The notes under the pieces were generated by a model. The model ran no database searches and was not told the origin of the DNA. It saw only the letters and a program-made list of their open reading frames with translations. A program made the position numbers and the translations under genes. From contig JAXLRT010000001.1 in the NCBI GenBank assembly GCA_046330955.1, positions 352,455 through 416,454 on the forward strand: a stretch of 64,000 nucleotides of DNA. Reading direction: 5' to 3'. Source of the stretch: JADJPO01 sp046330955. Its GTDB lineage: Bacteria; Actinomycetota; Actinomycetes; Actinomycetales; Kineosporiaceae. Shown one piece after another: positions 35,103 through 44,123 of this stretch. How positions within the stretch are numbered: the first letter of the stretch is position 1; the number at the start of each line of letters is the position of its first letter.

Positions 35103-35761
35103 CAGTCGCGCAGCTCCTTCAACTCGTCCAGATCGGTGCCGCCGAAGGCCACCTGCATGCGCGAGGTGAGCACCAGCAGGATCAACACGACCAGCAGCAC
35201 GTCGAGCGAGACCCCCAACTCGACCACGAGCGGCACGCCCCCGGCGGTGAGCAGTGCCACGGTGGCGATGCCGTTGTCCATCATCACGAAGCCGATCAGC
35301 TGCGACATCGCCCGGCGCCGGGTGGTCAGCGTCAGCAATCCGATCAGCACCAGCGTCACCCCGATGGGCACCGCCCGCAGCGCCGGGTCACTGCCCGACC
35401 GGGCCAGCGGCGCACTCACCACGTAGGCCAGTCCGGCCAGGCCGACACAGGCCAGCAGGGACGCCGTGGCATTGAGCAACGGCGCCTGCTCGCGATCGGA
35501 GCGGGTGCCGGCCATGCCGCGCGCCAGGGCCGCCGGCAGCACGACGGCCTTCAGCACCAGCACCAGGACGGCGACCAGCAACAGCAACGGATCACCCTCG
35601 TGCAGCGCCATCACGGCCACCAGCACCGCCAGCGCCACGCCCTGCACGGCCAGCAGCCGCAGGTCGGCACCCAGCGAGCGGCGCCAGACCACCATCACCG
35701 CCGACAGCAGCAGCGCACCGGCCGCGGCGCCGATCAGCTGGGAGTACACCTCGGCCGTCAT
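35102..35761 (-). CDS. HyfE-like membrane subunit (NuoK-related)
   Basis: A 219-residue membrane protein with six or seven helices matching HyfE, which contains a NuoK/MrpC-like unit. The start ATG at 35761 lies in an ATGA overlap with the upstream HyfC-like gene. The end overlaps the HyfF-like gene by one base. Charged residues within helices (VLVLVLKAVVLPAAL) match the expected proton-path Lys of the family. Confidence 0.85.
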   Translation of the reverse strand: MTAEVYSQLIGAAAGALLLSAVMVVWRRSLGADLRLLAVQGVALAVLVAVMALHEGDPLLLLVAVLVLVLKAVVLPAALARGMAGTRSDREQAPLLNATASLLACVGLAGLAYVVSAPLARSGSDPALRAVPIGVTLVLIGLLTLTTRRRAMSQLIGFVMMDNGIATVALLTAGGVPLVVELGVSLDVLLVVLILLVLTSRMQVAFGGTDLDELKELRD

Positions 35762-36723
35762 GAGGCCACCAGGTAGGAGGTGGTCACGGCCAGGAAGGCC
35801 AGGGCGAACGAGCCGGCCAGCAGTTCGGGCACCCGGAACAGCCGCACCTTGGCGGCGAACACCTCGCCGCCGCCGAGCACGGCAGCGGCCAGGAACAGCT
35901 TGACCAGCAAGGCGAACGCGCCGACCAGCAGTGCGCCGACGGACGCCGTGGTGGCCAGCCCCCACGGCACCAGCAGGTTCGCGACCAGCCCGAGCAGCGC
36001 GGACAGCCGCAGCCACGAGCCGAGTTCGACCCAGGCCAGGTCGCGCCCCGAGGACTCGAGCACCATCGCCTCGTGCACCATGGTCAGCTCGAGGTGGGTG
36101 GCCGGGTTGTCGATCGGCAGCCGGCCGGTCTCGGCCAGCACCGCGATGGCCAGCGCCACCACCGCCATCAGGCTCGCCGGCGACACGATGGACGACGGTG
36201 CCGCGAGCCGGTGGTTCATGATCGAGGACAGCGCGGAGCTGCCCGCGGGGATCGACACCGCGAACACCGCCACCAGCACCGTCGGCTCGACCAGCGCCGC
36301 GATCATCATGTGACGGCTGGACCCCATGCCGCCGAACGCGGTACCCGAGTCGAGCCCCAGCACCGCCAGCGCGATGGTGCCCACCAGCAGCACCGAGACC
36401 ACCACGAACAGGTCGCCCGGCAGCCCGGGCAGCGCGACCGAGCCGACCAACGGGATCTGAGCGCACACCATGAGGCTGGTCGAGAGCAGCACCACCGGCG
36501 CCACGACCTGCAGCAGGCTGGTCCCATCGGCTTGAACCGGTTGCTTCAGAAGCAGTTTGCGCAGATCGCGCCAGGGCTGCAGCACGCCGGCACCGGCCCG
36601 GCCCTCGAGCCGCGCCCGCGCCTGGCGCGTGATGCCGACGACCACCGGCGTGACGGCGATCGTCACCACGAGCTGGAACACCACCGAGGCCACCGAACTC
36701 AGCCACCCCGACAACACCGTCAT
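35758..36723 (-). CDS. HyfC-like membrane subunit (NuoH-related)
   Basis: A 321-residue NuoH/HyfC/EchB homologue with about eight helices. The acidic loop signature of this family is clear (ILAETGRLPIDNPATHLELTMVHEAM), which in complex I lies at the junction where redox energy enters the membrane arm, and the preceding cytoplasmic loop GVLQPWRDLRKLL is also typical. ATGA overlaps link it to genes on both sides. Confidence 0.92.
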   Translation of the reverse strand: MTVLSGWLSSVASVVFQLVVTIAVTPVVVGITRQARARLEGRAGAGVLQPWRDLRKLLLKQPVQADGTSLLQVVAPVVLLSTSLMVCAQIPLVGSVALPGLPGDLFVVVSVLLVGTIALAVLGLDSGTAFGGMGSSRHMMIAALVEPTVLVAVFAVSIPAGSSALSSIMNHRLAAPSSIVSPASLMAVVALAIAVLAETGRLPIDNPATHLELTMVHEAMVLESSGRDLAWVELGSWLRLSALLGLVANLLVPWGLATTASVGALLVGAFALLVKLFLAAAVLGGGEVFAAKVRLFRVPELLAGSFALAFLAVTTSYLVAS

Positions 36724-38738
36724 CGCGCCACCGCCGCGAGCACCGCGACCAGGGCCACGAACGAGTAGCTGAGGTAGCGGTGGATGCTGCCGTTCTGAAT
36801 CCCCCGGGCCCACTCGGCCAGCCGGTTCAGCCCTCGCTGCACCGGGCGGTAGAGCAGCGGCTCGACCGGGTCGCCCAGCTGCTGGCGGAACTCCACCCGC
36901 GCCACGACGAACCGCGACTGATCGGTGTGGGTGATCGCGACGTCCCGGCTGGGCCGCAGCTCCTCGGCGAACACCCGCACCAGCGGCTCGGCGTAGGACG
37001 TCGCGGTGTACTGCATCCGCGGGCTCAGCCGCACCCCGCCGCAGCCCCACTGCAGCGCCGTCCGGCGGCGAGCCTGACGCCGCTCGAGAACCCAGGCCAG
37101 CCCGGCCACCGCGCCGGTGATCACCACGACGGCGCCCGACAGCCGCACCGGCTCGATGCCGGCCCCGACCCCGGTGAGCAGGATGCCCGCCGTCGAGGTG
37201 GCCTCGATGCCCTGGGCGCCGACGCTCGCGGCCACGGCGATCGCGAGCGGGCCGGCGAGGAAGCCGAGCCCCACCAGCACCACGGCCCCACCGACCATCG
37301 CCACGATCATGGACGGCGTGCCCTCCCGGGCATCGCGGGCCGCCTCGCTGCGGGGTCGGGCCAGGAAGGCCACCCCGATCGCCTTGACGAAGGTGAGCAG
37401 GGCCAGACCCGCGGTGAGTGCCACCGCGGCCAACGCCAGCGGCAGCATCACCGCGACCACGCGGGAGGGGTCCACGCCCGGCTGCCCCAGCCGTGGGCCG
37501 CCATGGATGATCGCCTGCAGCAGCACCCACTCGCTGACGAACCCGGCCGTCACCGGCAGCGCCGCCGCCCCCAGCCCGGCGAGCGCCATGGCCGAACCGG
37601 TCCACGGCATCGATCGCCACAGGCCGCCGAGCCGGTCGAGGTCGCGCTCGCCGGTGGCGTGCACCACGGATCCGGCGCCGAGGAACAGCGTGGTCTTGAA
37701 CGCGGCGTGGCTGACCACCAGCAGCAGGCAGGCGACCAGCGCGACGTCCGCCACGCCGCGCTCCCCCTCCGCCCGCAGCAGCACCGAGGCACCCAGGGCA
37801 ATGGTCATCAAGCCGCTGTTCTCGGTGGTGGAGTAGCCGAGCAGGCGTTTCAGGTCGGTGGCGACCGAGGCCTGCAGGATGCCGTGCACCGCCGAGGCGA
37901 TGCCGAGCGCGACCAGCACGATCCCCCACCACTGCGGGGCCGCCGGCAACCACCGGACGGCGATCATCACCAGGCCGTAGATACCGGTGGCCACCATGGC
38001 GGCACTCATCACGGCCGAGACGTGGCTGGGTGCCTCGGGGTGCGCCCGCGGCAACCAGACGTGCACCGGCACCAGACCGGCCTTCGCCGCGAAGCCGGCG
38101 GTCAGCAGCACCAGCGCCACCCGGCCCGCCGTCGAGCCGGCATCGGCCCCGGCGATCAGCGCGAACGAGGTACCGCCGCGGGCCGTGGCCAGCACGGCGA
38201 AGCCGCCCAGCAGGCCGAGGAATCCCAGCTGGGTCATCACCGCGTACCAGCGGACGGCGGAGACCACCTCGGGGCGGTGGCCGTGGTCGGCCAGCAACAG
38301 CACCGTCGAGGCGATGGCCATCGCCTCCCAGACCAGCAGGAACGACAGCACGTCGGCCGCGGCGGGCACCAACTGCACGGCGGGCAGGAAGGCGGCGAAC
38401 GCCGTCCAGGCCGTCGCCGAGGCGGCCGCACCGTGGGCGTAGCCGATGCCGAAGACGGCCGCGAGCACCCCGACGCCACCGGCGACCGCCATGAACAGCC
38501 CACCGAGGCGGTCCGGGGCGAAGGTCAGCGCGCCCAGCGGCAGCGACGACGGCAGGGTGAGCGACCCGGTGACGCCGGCCATCGCCGAGATCCCGGTGAC
38601 CAGCCCGGCAGCGGCGGTCGCCGCGCTGACGGCACCGGTCAGCCGCGACCGCCGTGCCGCCGGCGCGGCCAGACCGCTCACCATGCCGGCCAGGGCCAGC
38701 GCCAGCTGGAGCCGCAGTCCGACGTCGACGACGCTCAC
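36720..38738 (-). CDS. HyfB-like antiporter-type membrane subunit
   Basis: A 672-residue HyfB homologue with about 16 helices, including the antiporter core (LLTAGFAAKAGLVPVHVWLPRAHPEAPSHVSAVMS; DLKRLLGYSTTENSGLM) and the C-terminal amphipathic extension (VFAEELRPSRDVAITHT...GLNRLAEWARGIQNGSIHRYL). It provides a second ion channel beside the HyfF-like subunit. The GTG at 38738 follows GGTGAGGAC; no earlier start is needed because the small subunit ends at 38746. Confidence 0.9.
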   Translation of the reverse strand: MSVVDVGLRLQLALALAGMVSGLAAPAARRSRLTGAVSAATAAAGLVTGISAMAGVTGSLTLPSSLPLGALTFAPDRLGGLFMAVAGGVGVLAAVFGIGYAHGAAASATAWTAFAAFLPAVQLVPAAADVLSFLLVWEAMAIASTVLLLADHGHRPEVVSAVRWYAVMTQLGFLGLLGGFAVLATARGGTSFALIAGADAGSTAGRVALVLLTAGFAAKAGLVPVHVWLPRAHPEAPSHVSAVMSAAMVATGIYGLVMIAVRWLPAAPQWWGIVLVALGIASAVHGILQASVATDLKRLLGYSTTENSGLMTIALGASVLLRAEGERGVADVALVACLLLVVSHAAFKTTLFLGAGSVVHATGERDLDRLGGLWRSMPWTGSAMALAGLGAAALPVTAGFVSEWVLLQAIIHGGPRLGQPGVDPSRVVAVMLPLALAAVALTAGLALLTFVKAIGVAFLARPRSEAARDAREGTPSMIVAMVGGAVVLVGLGFLAGPLAIAVAASVGAQGIEATSTAGILLTGVGAGIEPVRLSGAVVVITGAVAGLAWVLERRQARRRTALQWGCGGVRLSPRMQYTATSYAEPLVRVFAEELRPSRDVAITHTDQSRFVVARVEFRQQLGDPVEPLLYRPVQRGLNRLAEWARGIQNGSIHRYLSYSFVALVAVLAAVAR

Positions 38739-38745
38739 GGCGTCC

Positions 38746-39231
38746 TCACCGCCCGGTGACCCGGCGCAGGGCCGCCACGATCTCACTCGGCTCGGGAGGG
38801 CAGCCGGGCACCCGCAGGTCGACGTCGACCACCGCATCGGCCGGGCCGACCACGCCGTGCGCCCGGGCGAACAGGCCGCAGTCGACGGCGCAGTCCCCGA
38901 TCGCCAGCACCACCCGCGGGGTCGGTGTCGCCTCGACCGTGCGGGCCAGCGGCTCGGCCATGTTGCGGGTCACCACCCCGGTGACCAGGACGGCGTCCGC
39001 GTGCCGCGGCGAGGCGACCAGCCGGGCGCCGTACCGCTCGGCGTCGTAGACCGGGCCGAAGGCCGCACCGACCTCGATCTCGCAGCCGTTGCACGAGCCG
39101 GCGTCGACGTGACGCACCTGGACACTGCCGCGCAGTGCGGCCGGACCCGTCGGCTCGGTCAGGGCGGCGGGGGCGGGTTCGGCGATGCGGCCGACCCGGC
39201 GCAGCAGCCGCAGCAGGCTCAGCGAGCTCAT
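38746..39231 (-). CDS. NuoB/HyfI-like small subunit with Fe-S ligands
   Basis: A 161-residue NuoB/hydrogenase small-subunit homologue. Cysteines are retained for one [4Fe-4S] cluster: Cys47 and Cys50 (GSCNGCEIEVG), Cys114 (GDCAVDCG) and Cys144 (PGCPPEP). The C-x2-C spacing is the hydrogenase form, not the tandem CC of NuoB. It is the first gene of the operon. No ferredoxin-like HyfH/NuoI gene, no NADH module and no hydrogenase maturation genes are present, so the electron donor must be encoded elsewhere or be a soluble carrier. Confidence 0.87.
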   Translation of the reverse strand: MSSLSLLRLLRRVGRIAEPAPAALTEPTGPAALRGSVQVRHVDAGSCNGCEIEVGAAFGPVYDAERYGARLVASPRHADAVLVTGVVTRNMAEPLARTVEATPTPRVVLAIGDCAVDCGLFARAHGVVGPADAVVDVDLRVPGCPPEPSEIVAALRRVTGR

Positions 39232-39400
39232 GCCCGGGTGGTGCCGAGTGGCTGCTGCACGGCTCCTCCTCCCGGCGCGCGCCCGAGGGCCGAAAGTCCC
39301 AGAAAGCCGGTTCGCGGAACGTATCAGGTGAGACCGACCCCGCACGGTGAATCCGGCATCGGGTTCGTGGCAGCGCCGGCGGGTGCGAGAAGATGACCGG

Positions 39401-40558
39401 GTGACCACGATGAGCACCGATCCCGCCACGATCACCATTCCCGCCGACCTGCTGCCCGCCGACGGACGCTTCGGGTCCGGCCCGAGCAAGGTGCGCCCCG
39501 AGCAGATCGAGAACCTGGCCGCCCTGGGACGCACGGTCATGGGCACCTCGCACCGCCAGGCACCGGTGAAGAACCTGGTCAGGCGGATTCGCGAGGGCCT
39601 GGCCGACTTCTTCGGCCTGCCCGAGGGCTACGAGGTCGTGCTCGGCAACGGTGGTGCCACCTGCTTCTGGGACGTCGCGGCGTTCGGTCTGGTGCGCGAG
39701 CGCAGCCAGCACCTGGTGTTCGGTGAGTTCAGCGGCAAGTTCGCCAAGGTCACCGCGCGGGCGCCGTTCCTGGGCGAGCCGAGCGTGATCTCGGCCACGC
39801 CCGGTTCGCTGCCCGCACCTGTCGCCGAGGAGGGCATCGACGTCTACGCGTGGGCGCACAACGAGACCTCGACCGGCGTGATGGCCCCGGTCACCCGGGT
39901 CGCCGGCACCCGGCCGGACGGCGAGGACGGCGCCCTGGTGCTGATCGATGCCACCTCCGGGGCGGGTGGGTTGCCGGTGGACGTCGGCCAGAGCGACGTC
40001 TACTACTTCGCCCCGCAGAAGTCGTTCGCCGCCGACGGCGGCCTGTGGCTGGCGATCTTCTCCCCCGCGGCCCTCGACCGGGTGGCCTCGATCGCGGCGT
40101 CCGGGCGCTGGATCCCGGACTTCTTCGACCTGCCCACCGCGATCGACAACTCGCGCAAGGACCAGACCTACAACACCCCCGCTGTGGCGACCCTGGCGCT
40201 GCTGGCCGATCAGGTGGAGTGGTTGAACGCTCACGGCGGCATGGCGTGGGCCACCGGCAGAACGGCTGATTCCTCGAGCCGGCTGTACGGCTGGGCCGAG
40301 CGCTCGCCGTATGCCACCCCGTTCGTCACCGAGCCCGCGGCGCGCAGCCAGGTGGTCGGCACGATCAACCTGGACGCCGCCCAGGTGGATGCCGCCGCCG
40401 TGGCAAAGGTGTTGCGCGCCAACGGTATCGTCGACGTCGAGCCGTATCGCAAGCTGGGGCAGAACCAGCTGCGGGTGGCCATGTTCCCGGCCGTCGAGCC
40501 GGACGACGTCGAGGCGCTGACCCGGTGCGTCGACCACGTCGTGGAGCGCCTGGGCTGA
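39401..40558 (+). CDS. serC: Phosphoserine aminotransferase
   Basis: A 385-residue PLP enzyme converting 3-phosphohydroxypyruvate to phosphoserine. It has the actinobacterial SerC layout: DGRFGSGPSKVRPEQIENL, MGTSHRQAPVKNLV, VVLGNGGATCFWDVAAFGL, and the PLP-lysine segment YYFAPQKSFAADGGLWLAI. The start is uncertain between GTG 39401 and ATG 39410; a weak GAGAAG site favours the GTG. It is monocistronic and divergent from the Ehr operon. Confidence 0.94.
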   Translation: MTTMSTDPATITIPADLLPADGRFGSGPSKVRPEQIENLAALGRTVMGTSHRQAPVKNLVRRIREGLADFFGLPEGYEVVLGNGGATCFWDVAAFGLVRERSQHLVFGEFSGKFAKVTARAPFLGEPSVISATPGSLPAPVAEEGIDVYAWAHNETSTGVMAPVTRVAGTRPDGEDGALVLIDATSGAGGLPVDVGQSDVYYFAPQKSFAADGGLWLAIFSPAALDRVASIAASGRWIPDFFDLPTAIDNSRKDQTYNTPAVATLALLADQVEWLNAHGGMAWATGRTADSSSRLYGWAERSPYATPFVTEPAARSQVVGTINLDAAQVDAAAVAKVLRANGIVDVEPYRKLGQNQLRVAMFPAVEPDDVEALTRCVDHVVERLG

Positions 40559-40632
40559 CCCGCGGCAGCGGGTCGAGCCCGGAGGTGGATCACGCCGTTC
40601 AAGCCGGCGCGAGCAGCCGCCGATAGGGCAGC

Positions 40633-41880
40633 GTGCCCGACGATCACTCTCCCCGCCGCAGCCTCGTTCGCCTCGTCGCCCTGCTCGGCGTGGCGCTGCC
40701 CCCGTTGCTCGTGGTCAGCGGGATCGCGCTCGACCATGCCCGGCAGGAGGCCCGTTCGCAGGACCTGGCCGACACCCGCGTCGTCGCGGAACGCCTTGCC
40801 GGCGAACTCAACCGGATCCTCGACATCCCCGTGGCGCAGCTGCGCCTGGCCGCCGCGCAGGCCCCGGTGCAGCAGGTGCTGGCCCGACGCAAGGGTTCGG
40901 CGTCGGTGGCCGCGGCCACGCGCGCCCTGGCCCAGGCCCGGGCACTCGACCCGGAGCTGGCCGGCGAGCTGTGCCTGCTCGACGTCAGAGGCCTGGAGCG
41001 CGCCCGGCTGATCGGCCGCCGCCCGCTGACCAGCGGGGCGCTGGCGACCTCGCCGTCCCAGGCCGCCTGGTACGCACCGACCCTGGCCACGCCCGCCGGC
41101 AGCATCCATCGGCACACGGCCTACGTCTCACCCGACAGCCGCAGCTGGGTCACCTCGACCTCGGCGCGGGTGATGGCCGCCGGCGCGATCGTCGGCGTGA
41201 TCCACATCGAGACCCCGCTGGAGGCCATCCGCAACCGGTGGGCGGCGGCCATCCCGGCCGGGACCCGCGCCCGGGTGGTCGATCCGGCCTCCGGCACGGT
41301 GATGCTGGACCAGTCCGGGACCCCGCAGCCCTCGTCGCACCTCGACCTGACCACCCAGTGGCTGCCGCGCGAGCGACCGATCACCGGCGATGCCTCCCGG
41401 GACGCCGATCGGGTGCAGTCGGCGGCGACCGTCAACGCCTGGCGCGTCGACGTGCTCTCGCCGAACGCACCGGGCTTCCCGCTCGGCACCGCCCTGATGC
41501 TCGCGGGCATCGTGGTGGCCACCGGCGCCGGGCTGCTCTGGCTGGGGCTGCGCGGCTCGACCCGACCGTCGACCCGGCCCGGCGAGCCGATCGACCCGCA
41601 CCAGCTCGAGGCGACCCCGATCGAGGCAACGGAGCACGAGGTGGTCTCACCGACGATCGCCGCGCGGGTGCCCGCCCAAGGGGGATCGATCGAGCAGACC
41701 CTCGTCGAGGACGAGGACCCAGCGGCCGAGCCGGTTGCGGGCTCAGTCCCCTCGGCTGGGGCGTCCGTGTCGTCCGCGTCGTCGGACGAGGCCGGCGACG
41801 CCGACCAGGACGACGAGCAGCAGTCCACCGAGTCCGAGCTCGACAGCGAGGCGGGAATCGGGGCCGGCGCCGGGGTCTGA
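40633..41880 (+). CDS. Orphan extracytoplasmic sensor-like protein (Cache-type)
   Basis: A 415-residue protein with a membrane helix at about residues 11-35 (LVRLVALLGVALPPLLVVSGIAL), an extracytoplasmic ~240-residue region that resembles a dCache sensor (RLAGELNRILDIPVAQLRLAAAQ... YVSPDSRSWVTSTSARV...GVIHIETPLEAI), a second helix at about 285-305 and a long acidic tail. No kinase, cyclase or methyl-accepting domain follows, so it lacks its own output. The last 138 bp lie on the opposite strand of the neighbouring gene's C-terminal helix. The Cache assignment is by general pattern only. Confidence 0.65.
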   Translation: MPDDHSPRRSLVRLVALLGVALPPLLVVSGIALDHARQEARSQDLADTRVVAERLAGELNRILDIPVAQLRLAAAQAPVQQVLARRKGSASVAAATRALAQARALDPELAGELCLLDVRGLERARLIGRRPLTSGALATSPSQAAWYAPTLATPAGSIHRHTAYVSPDSRSWVTSTSARVMAAGAIVGVIHIETPLEAIRNRWAAAIPAGTRARVVDPASGTVMLDQSGTPQPSSHLDLTTQWLPRERPITGDASRDADRVQSAATVNAWRVDVLSPNAPGFPLGTALMLAGIVVATGAGLLWLGLRGSTRPSTRPGEPIDPHQLEATPIEATEHEVVSPTIAARVPAQGGSIEQTLVEDEDPAAEPVAGSVPSAGASVSSASSDEAGDADQDDEQQSTESELDSEAGIGAGAGV

Positions 41881-42858
41881 GCCGGGGCCTGAGCCGGGGT
41901 TCGCGCCGACCGACCCAGCCGGAGGACTCGGCGGCGCCGGGCTTGCGCTGCCGAGCTCGCGCCGGAAGGTGTCCGGCATCGGCATCCGCAGGATGTCGGC
42001 GTCCGCGCCCTCGCTGCTCAGGTAGATCGCCGTGTCCGTGGCGGCCAGGCCCTCGCCCTGCGGCTGCATCGGTAGGGCCACCGTGGCGAGCGGGTGTACC
42101 CCGGTGTCGAGCGGGGCGAGCAGCATCAGGCTGCCGTAGGTGCGCAGCAGGGCGTGCCCGGAGGCCAGCGCGGTGCCGTCGGTCACCAGCTGCAGGCCCA
42201 CGGCACCCACCGGCTGCAGCACCGCGGAGGCCACCGGGTTCGCGTCGTCCCCGGGCCAGGCGGTGTCCGGGACGGCGAAGATCCGCGAGCGCAGCAATCC
42301 CTTGGTGACCAGGTACATCCGCGACGACCGCGGGTCGACCAGCAGCGCCTCGGCGTCCGCCGCCAGCCCGTCGGGGTAGCGCAGCTCGATCCGGCGCAGG
42401 GGGGTCACCGGCGCCGAGCGCAGCGCCGGCTCGGTCAACACGTCGATCTCGACGCTCGTACGCTCGGCGCGGTTGTCACCGGTGTCCGCGAGGGCCAGGA
42501 AGGCCTTCCCCCGGGCATCGCGCCAGGCCGCGATCGCCTCCCAGTCCCGAGCGGGCACCCCGCGCACGCTCACCCGGGCCGCGACCGCCCCTCGCCGGTC
42601 GAGCGCGAAGATCACCGCTGGGTTGTCGGAGTCGTTGTGCGTCCACACGATTCCCGGATGCGAGGGCGAGAGTGCCAGCCCGGAACTCTCCGGGACGGCC
42701 GAGGGCAGCGGTCGGTCGGCCACCGCCGCCGGCACGGGGTGTGGCGGCTGATCCACCGGCGGCGGGCTCGGATCGGTGAGCAGCGGCAGGCCGGCCACCG
42801 CCGCCGCGAGCGCCCAACCATGTAACCGGTTGTGCCGCATCGGGTGAGACCGCTTCAC
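41743..42858 (-). CDS. Exported beta-propeller-like protein with C-terminal membrane anchor
   Basis: A 371-residue protein with an N-terminal signal-like helix (HGWALAAAVAGLPLLT), a ~280-residue repeat-like beta region (SSGLALSPSHPGIVWTHNDSD..., ALADTGDNRAERTSVEIDVL, MYLVTKG) that looks like a propeller of the esterase-like or SdiA-regulated kind, a Pro/Gly/Ser linker and a C-terminal helix (LAVELGLGGLLLVVLVGVAGLVRRR) with basic tail. The GTG at 42858 overlaps the methyltransferase stop by four bases. The 3' end overlaps the convergent sensor-like gene by 138 bp. Function unknown. Confidence 0.7.
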   Translation of the reverse strand: MKRSHPMRHNRLHGWALAAAVAGLPLLTDPSPPPVDQPPHPVPAAVADRPLPSAVPESSGLALSPSHPGIVWTHNDSDNPAVIFALDRRGAVAARVSVRGVPARDWEAIAAWRDARGKAFLALADTGDNRAERTSVEIDVLTEPALRSAPVTPLRRIELRYPDGLAADAEALLVDPRSSRMYLVTKGLLRSRIFAVPDTAWPGDDANPVASAVLQPVGAVGLQLVTDGTALASGHALLRTYGSLMLLAPLDTGVHPLATVALPMQPQGEGLAATDTAIYLSSEGADADILRMPMPDTFRRELGSASPAPPSPPAGSVGANPGSGPGSDPGAGPDSRLAVELGLGGLLLVVLVGVAGLVRRRGRHGRPSRGD

Positions 42859-44099
42859 CGATCGCCTCGTGCGGCCAGCAGGCCGGCCAGGTGCGGGGTC
42901 ACCGACCAGGCCTGGGTGAGCTGGCCCAGCTCCACCCGCAGCGGGCTCCCCGGATCGTCGGGCTCGGGCCGGGCTCGGCGGGTCACCCGCAGCATCGCGT
43001 TGCGGGGCGTGTGGCGGGAGTCGACGAACTCGACCACATCGACGTCGTAGCCGTACAGCCGCAACACATCCGCGCGCAGCGCATCGGTGAGCACGTCGGC
43101 GAACCGCTGCCCGAGGATCCGGTGCCGGTACACCGCCTGATACGGCGCCGGGACGTCGATCCCGGCCCGGCGGTTGGCCTGCACCTGACGCTGGACGTCG
43201 TGGTGGCAGCACGGAGCGGCCAGGGTGACGGCCGCGCCCCACCGGACGGCGCGGGCCAGCGCGTCGTCCGTCGCGGTGTCGCAGGCGTGCAACGCCAGCA
43301 CCAGGTCGACCGCGCCGAGCCCCGGGTCGGCGTCCGCGATCGTCCCGACGGCGAAGGTGAGTCCGTCGAGGCCGATCCGTTCCGCCAGTGCGGTATTGCG
43401 CTGCACCATGTCCGGGCGCAGGTCGATGCCGACGGTGCGCACGGCCGTGCCGTCACCCGGCCCGCGCAACCGATCGGTGAGGTAGCGGTGGGCCGCAAAC
43501 GTCAGATAGGCGTTGCCGCAGCCGAGGTCGACCACGTGCAGCGCCCGGCCCGCCGCCCGGGCCGGCTGCACCGCCCGATCGACCATCGGCGCGAGCTGCC
43601 GCAGGAAGGCCTCGACCTGGCGCCGTTTGTCGGCATCCGCCCCGAGGGCGTCGAACATTGGATCACCCGGGTCGAGCAGGCGCTGCTTGACCCGATCGTG
43701 CCGGGCGAGGTCGGGGACGACGTCGCGCCGCGACGTCCGTGCGGTGTGCACCTGCGCCTCGCCCCGCTTGGTGACCCGCAACTGGATCACCTGGTCGAGC
43801 GTCTCGACGAACCAGGTGCCGAACGGTTGGGCCAGCAGGGCATCGACCGCCGCTGCGGCGGGTTCACCGCGGCCGTGGTTGCGGGTCAGCGGGGTGCGGC
43901 CGTCGGTGGTGGTGACCTGCAGGTGACGGCCGGCCTTCAGATCGACCGGACGCAGCTCGGCCCGCAGGTGCTCCGGGTGCATCGCGCGGCGTCGTCCGGC
44001 GGCGACCGCGCGCACCAGGGTGTCCAGGTCACACAGCAAGGGGCGCAACGCGGCAAGCGCGGCGTCCAGGGGTTCGGGCACGACCCCATCGTGACCCAT
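42855..44099 (-). CDS. SAM-dependent methyltransferase (METTL25/Methyltransf_32-like)
   Basis: A 414-residue protein with a Rossmann methyltransferase domain in the C-terminal half: motif I VVDLGCGNAYLTFAAHRYL, motif II-like TVGIDLRPDMV, a DLVLALHACDTATDDAL segment and the APCCHHDVQ segment typical of the METTL25/RRNAD1-related family. The N-terminal ~170 residues are a separate basic domain (RPVDLKAGRHLQVTTTDGR). An RNA substrate is plausible from the family but unproven. It is coupled to the membrane protein downstream by a GTGA overlap. Confidence 0.83.
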   Translation of the reverse strand: MGHDGVVPEPLDAALAALRPLLCDLDTLVRAVAAGRRRAMHPEHLRAELRPVDLKAGRHLQVTTTDGRTPLTRNHGRGEPAAAAVDALLAQPFGTWFVETLDQVIQLRVTKRGEAQVHTARTSRRDVVPDLARHDRVKQRLLDPGDPMFDALGADADKRRQVEAFLRQLAPMVDRAVQPARAAGRALHVVDLGCGNAYLTFAAHRYLTDRLRGPGDGTAVRTVGIDLRPDMVQRNTALAERIGLDGLTFAVGTIADADPGLGAVDLVLALHACDTATDDALARAVRWGAAVTLAAPCCHHDVQRQVQANRRAGIDVPAPYQAVYRHRILGQRFADVLTDALRADVLRLYGYDVDVVEFVDSRHTPRNAMLRVTRRARPEPDDPGSPLRVELGQLTQAWSVTPHLAGLLAARGDR

Positions 44100-44123
44100 T
44101 GCGCGGCATCGGCGCCGCGCGGC

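Noticed and set aside
32110..39231. Calling the operon a NiFe hydrogenase (hydrogenase 4)
   Set aside because: All four nickel-iron cysteines are replaced and no maturation genes are present.
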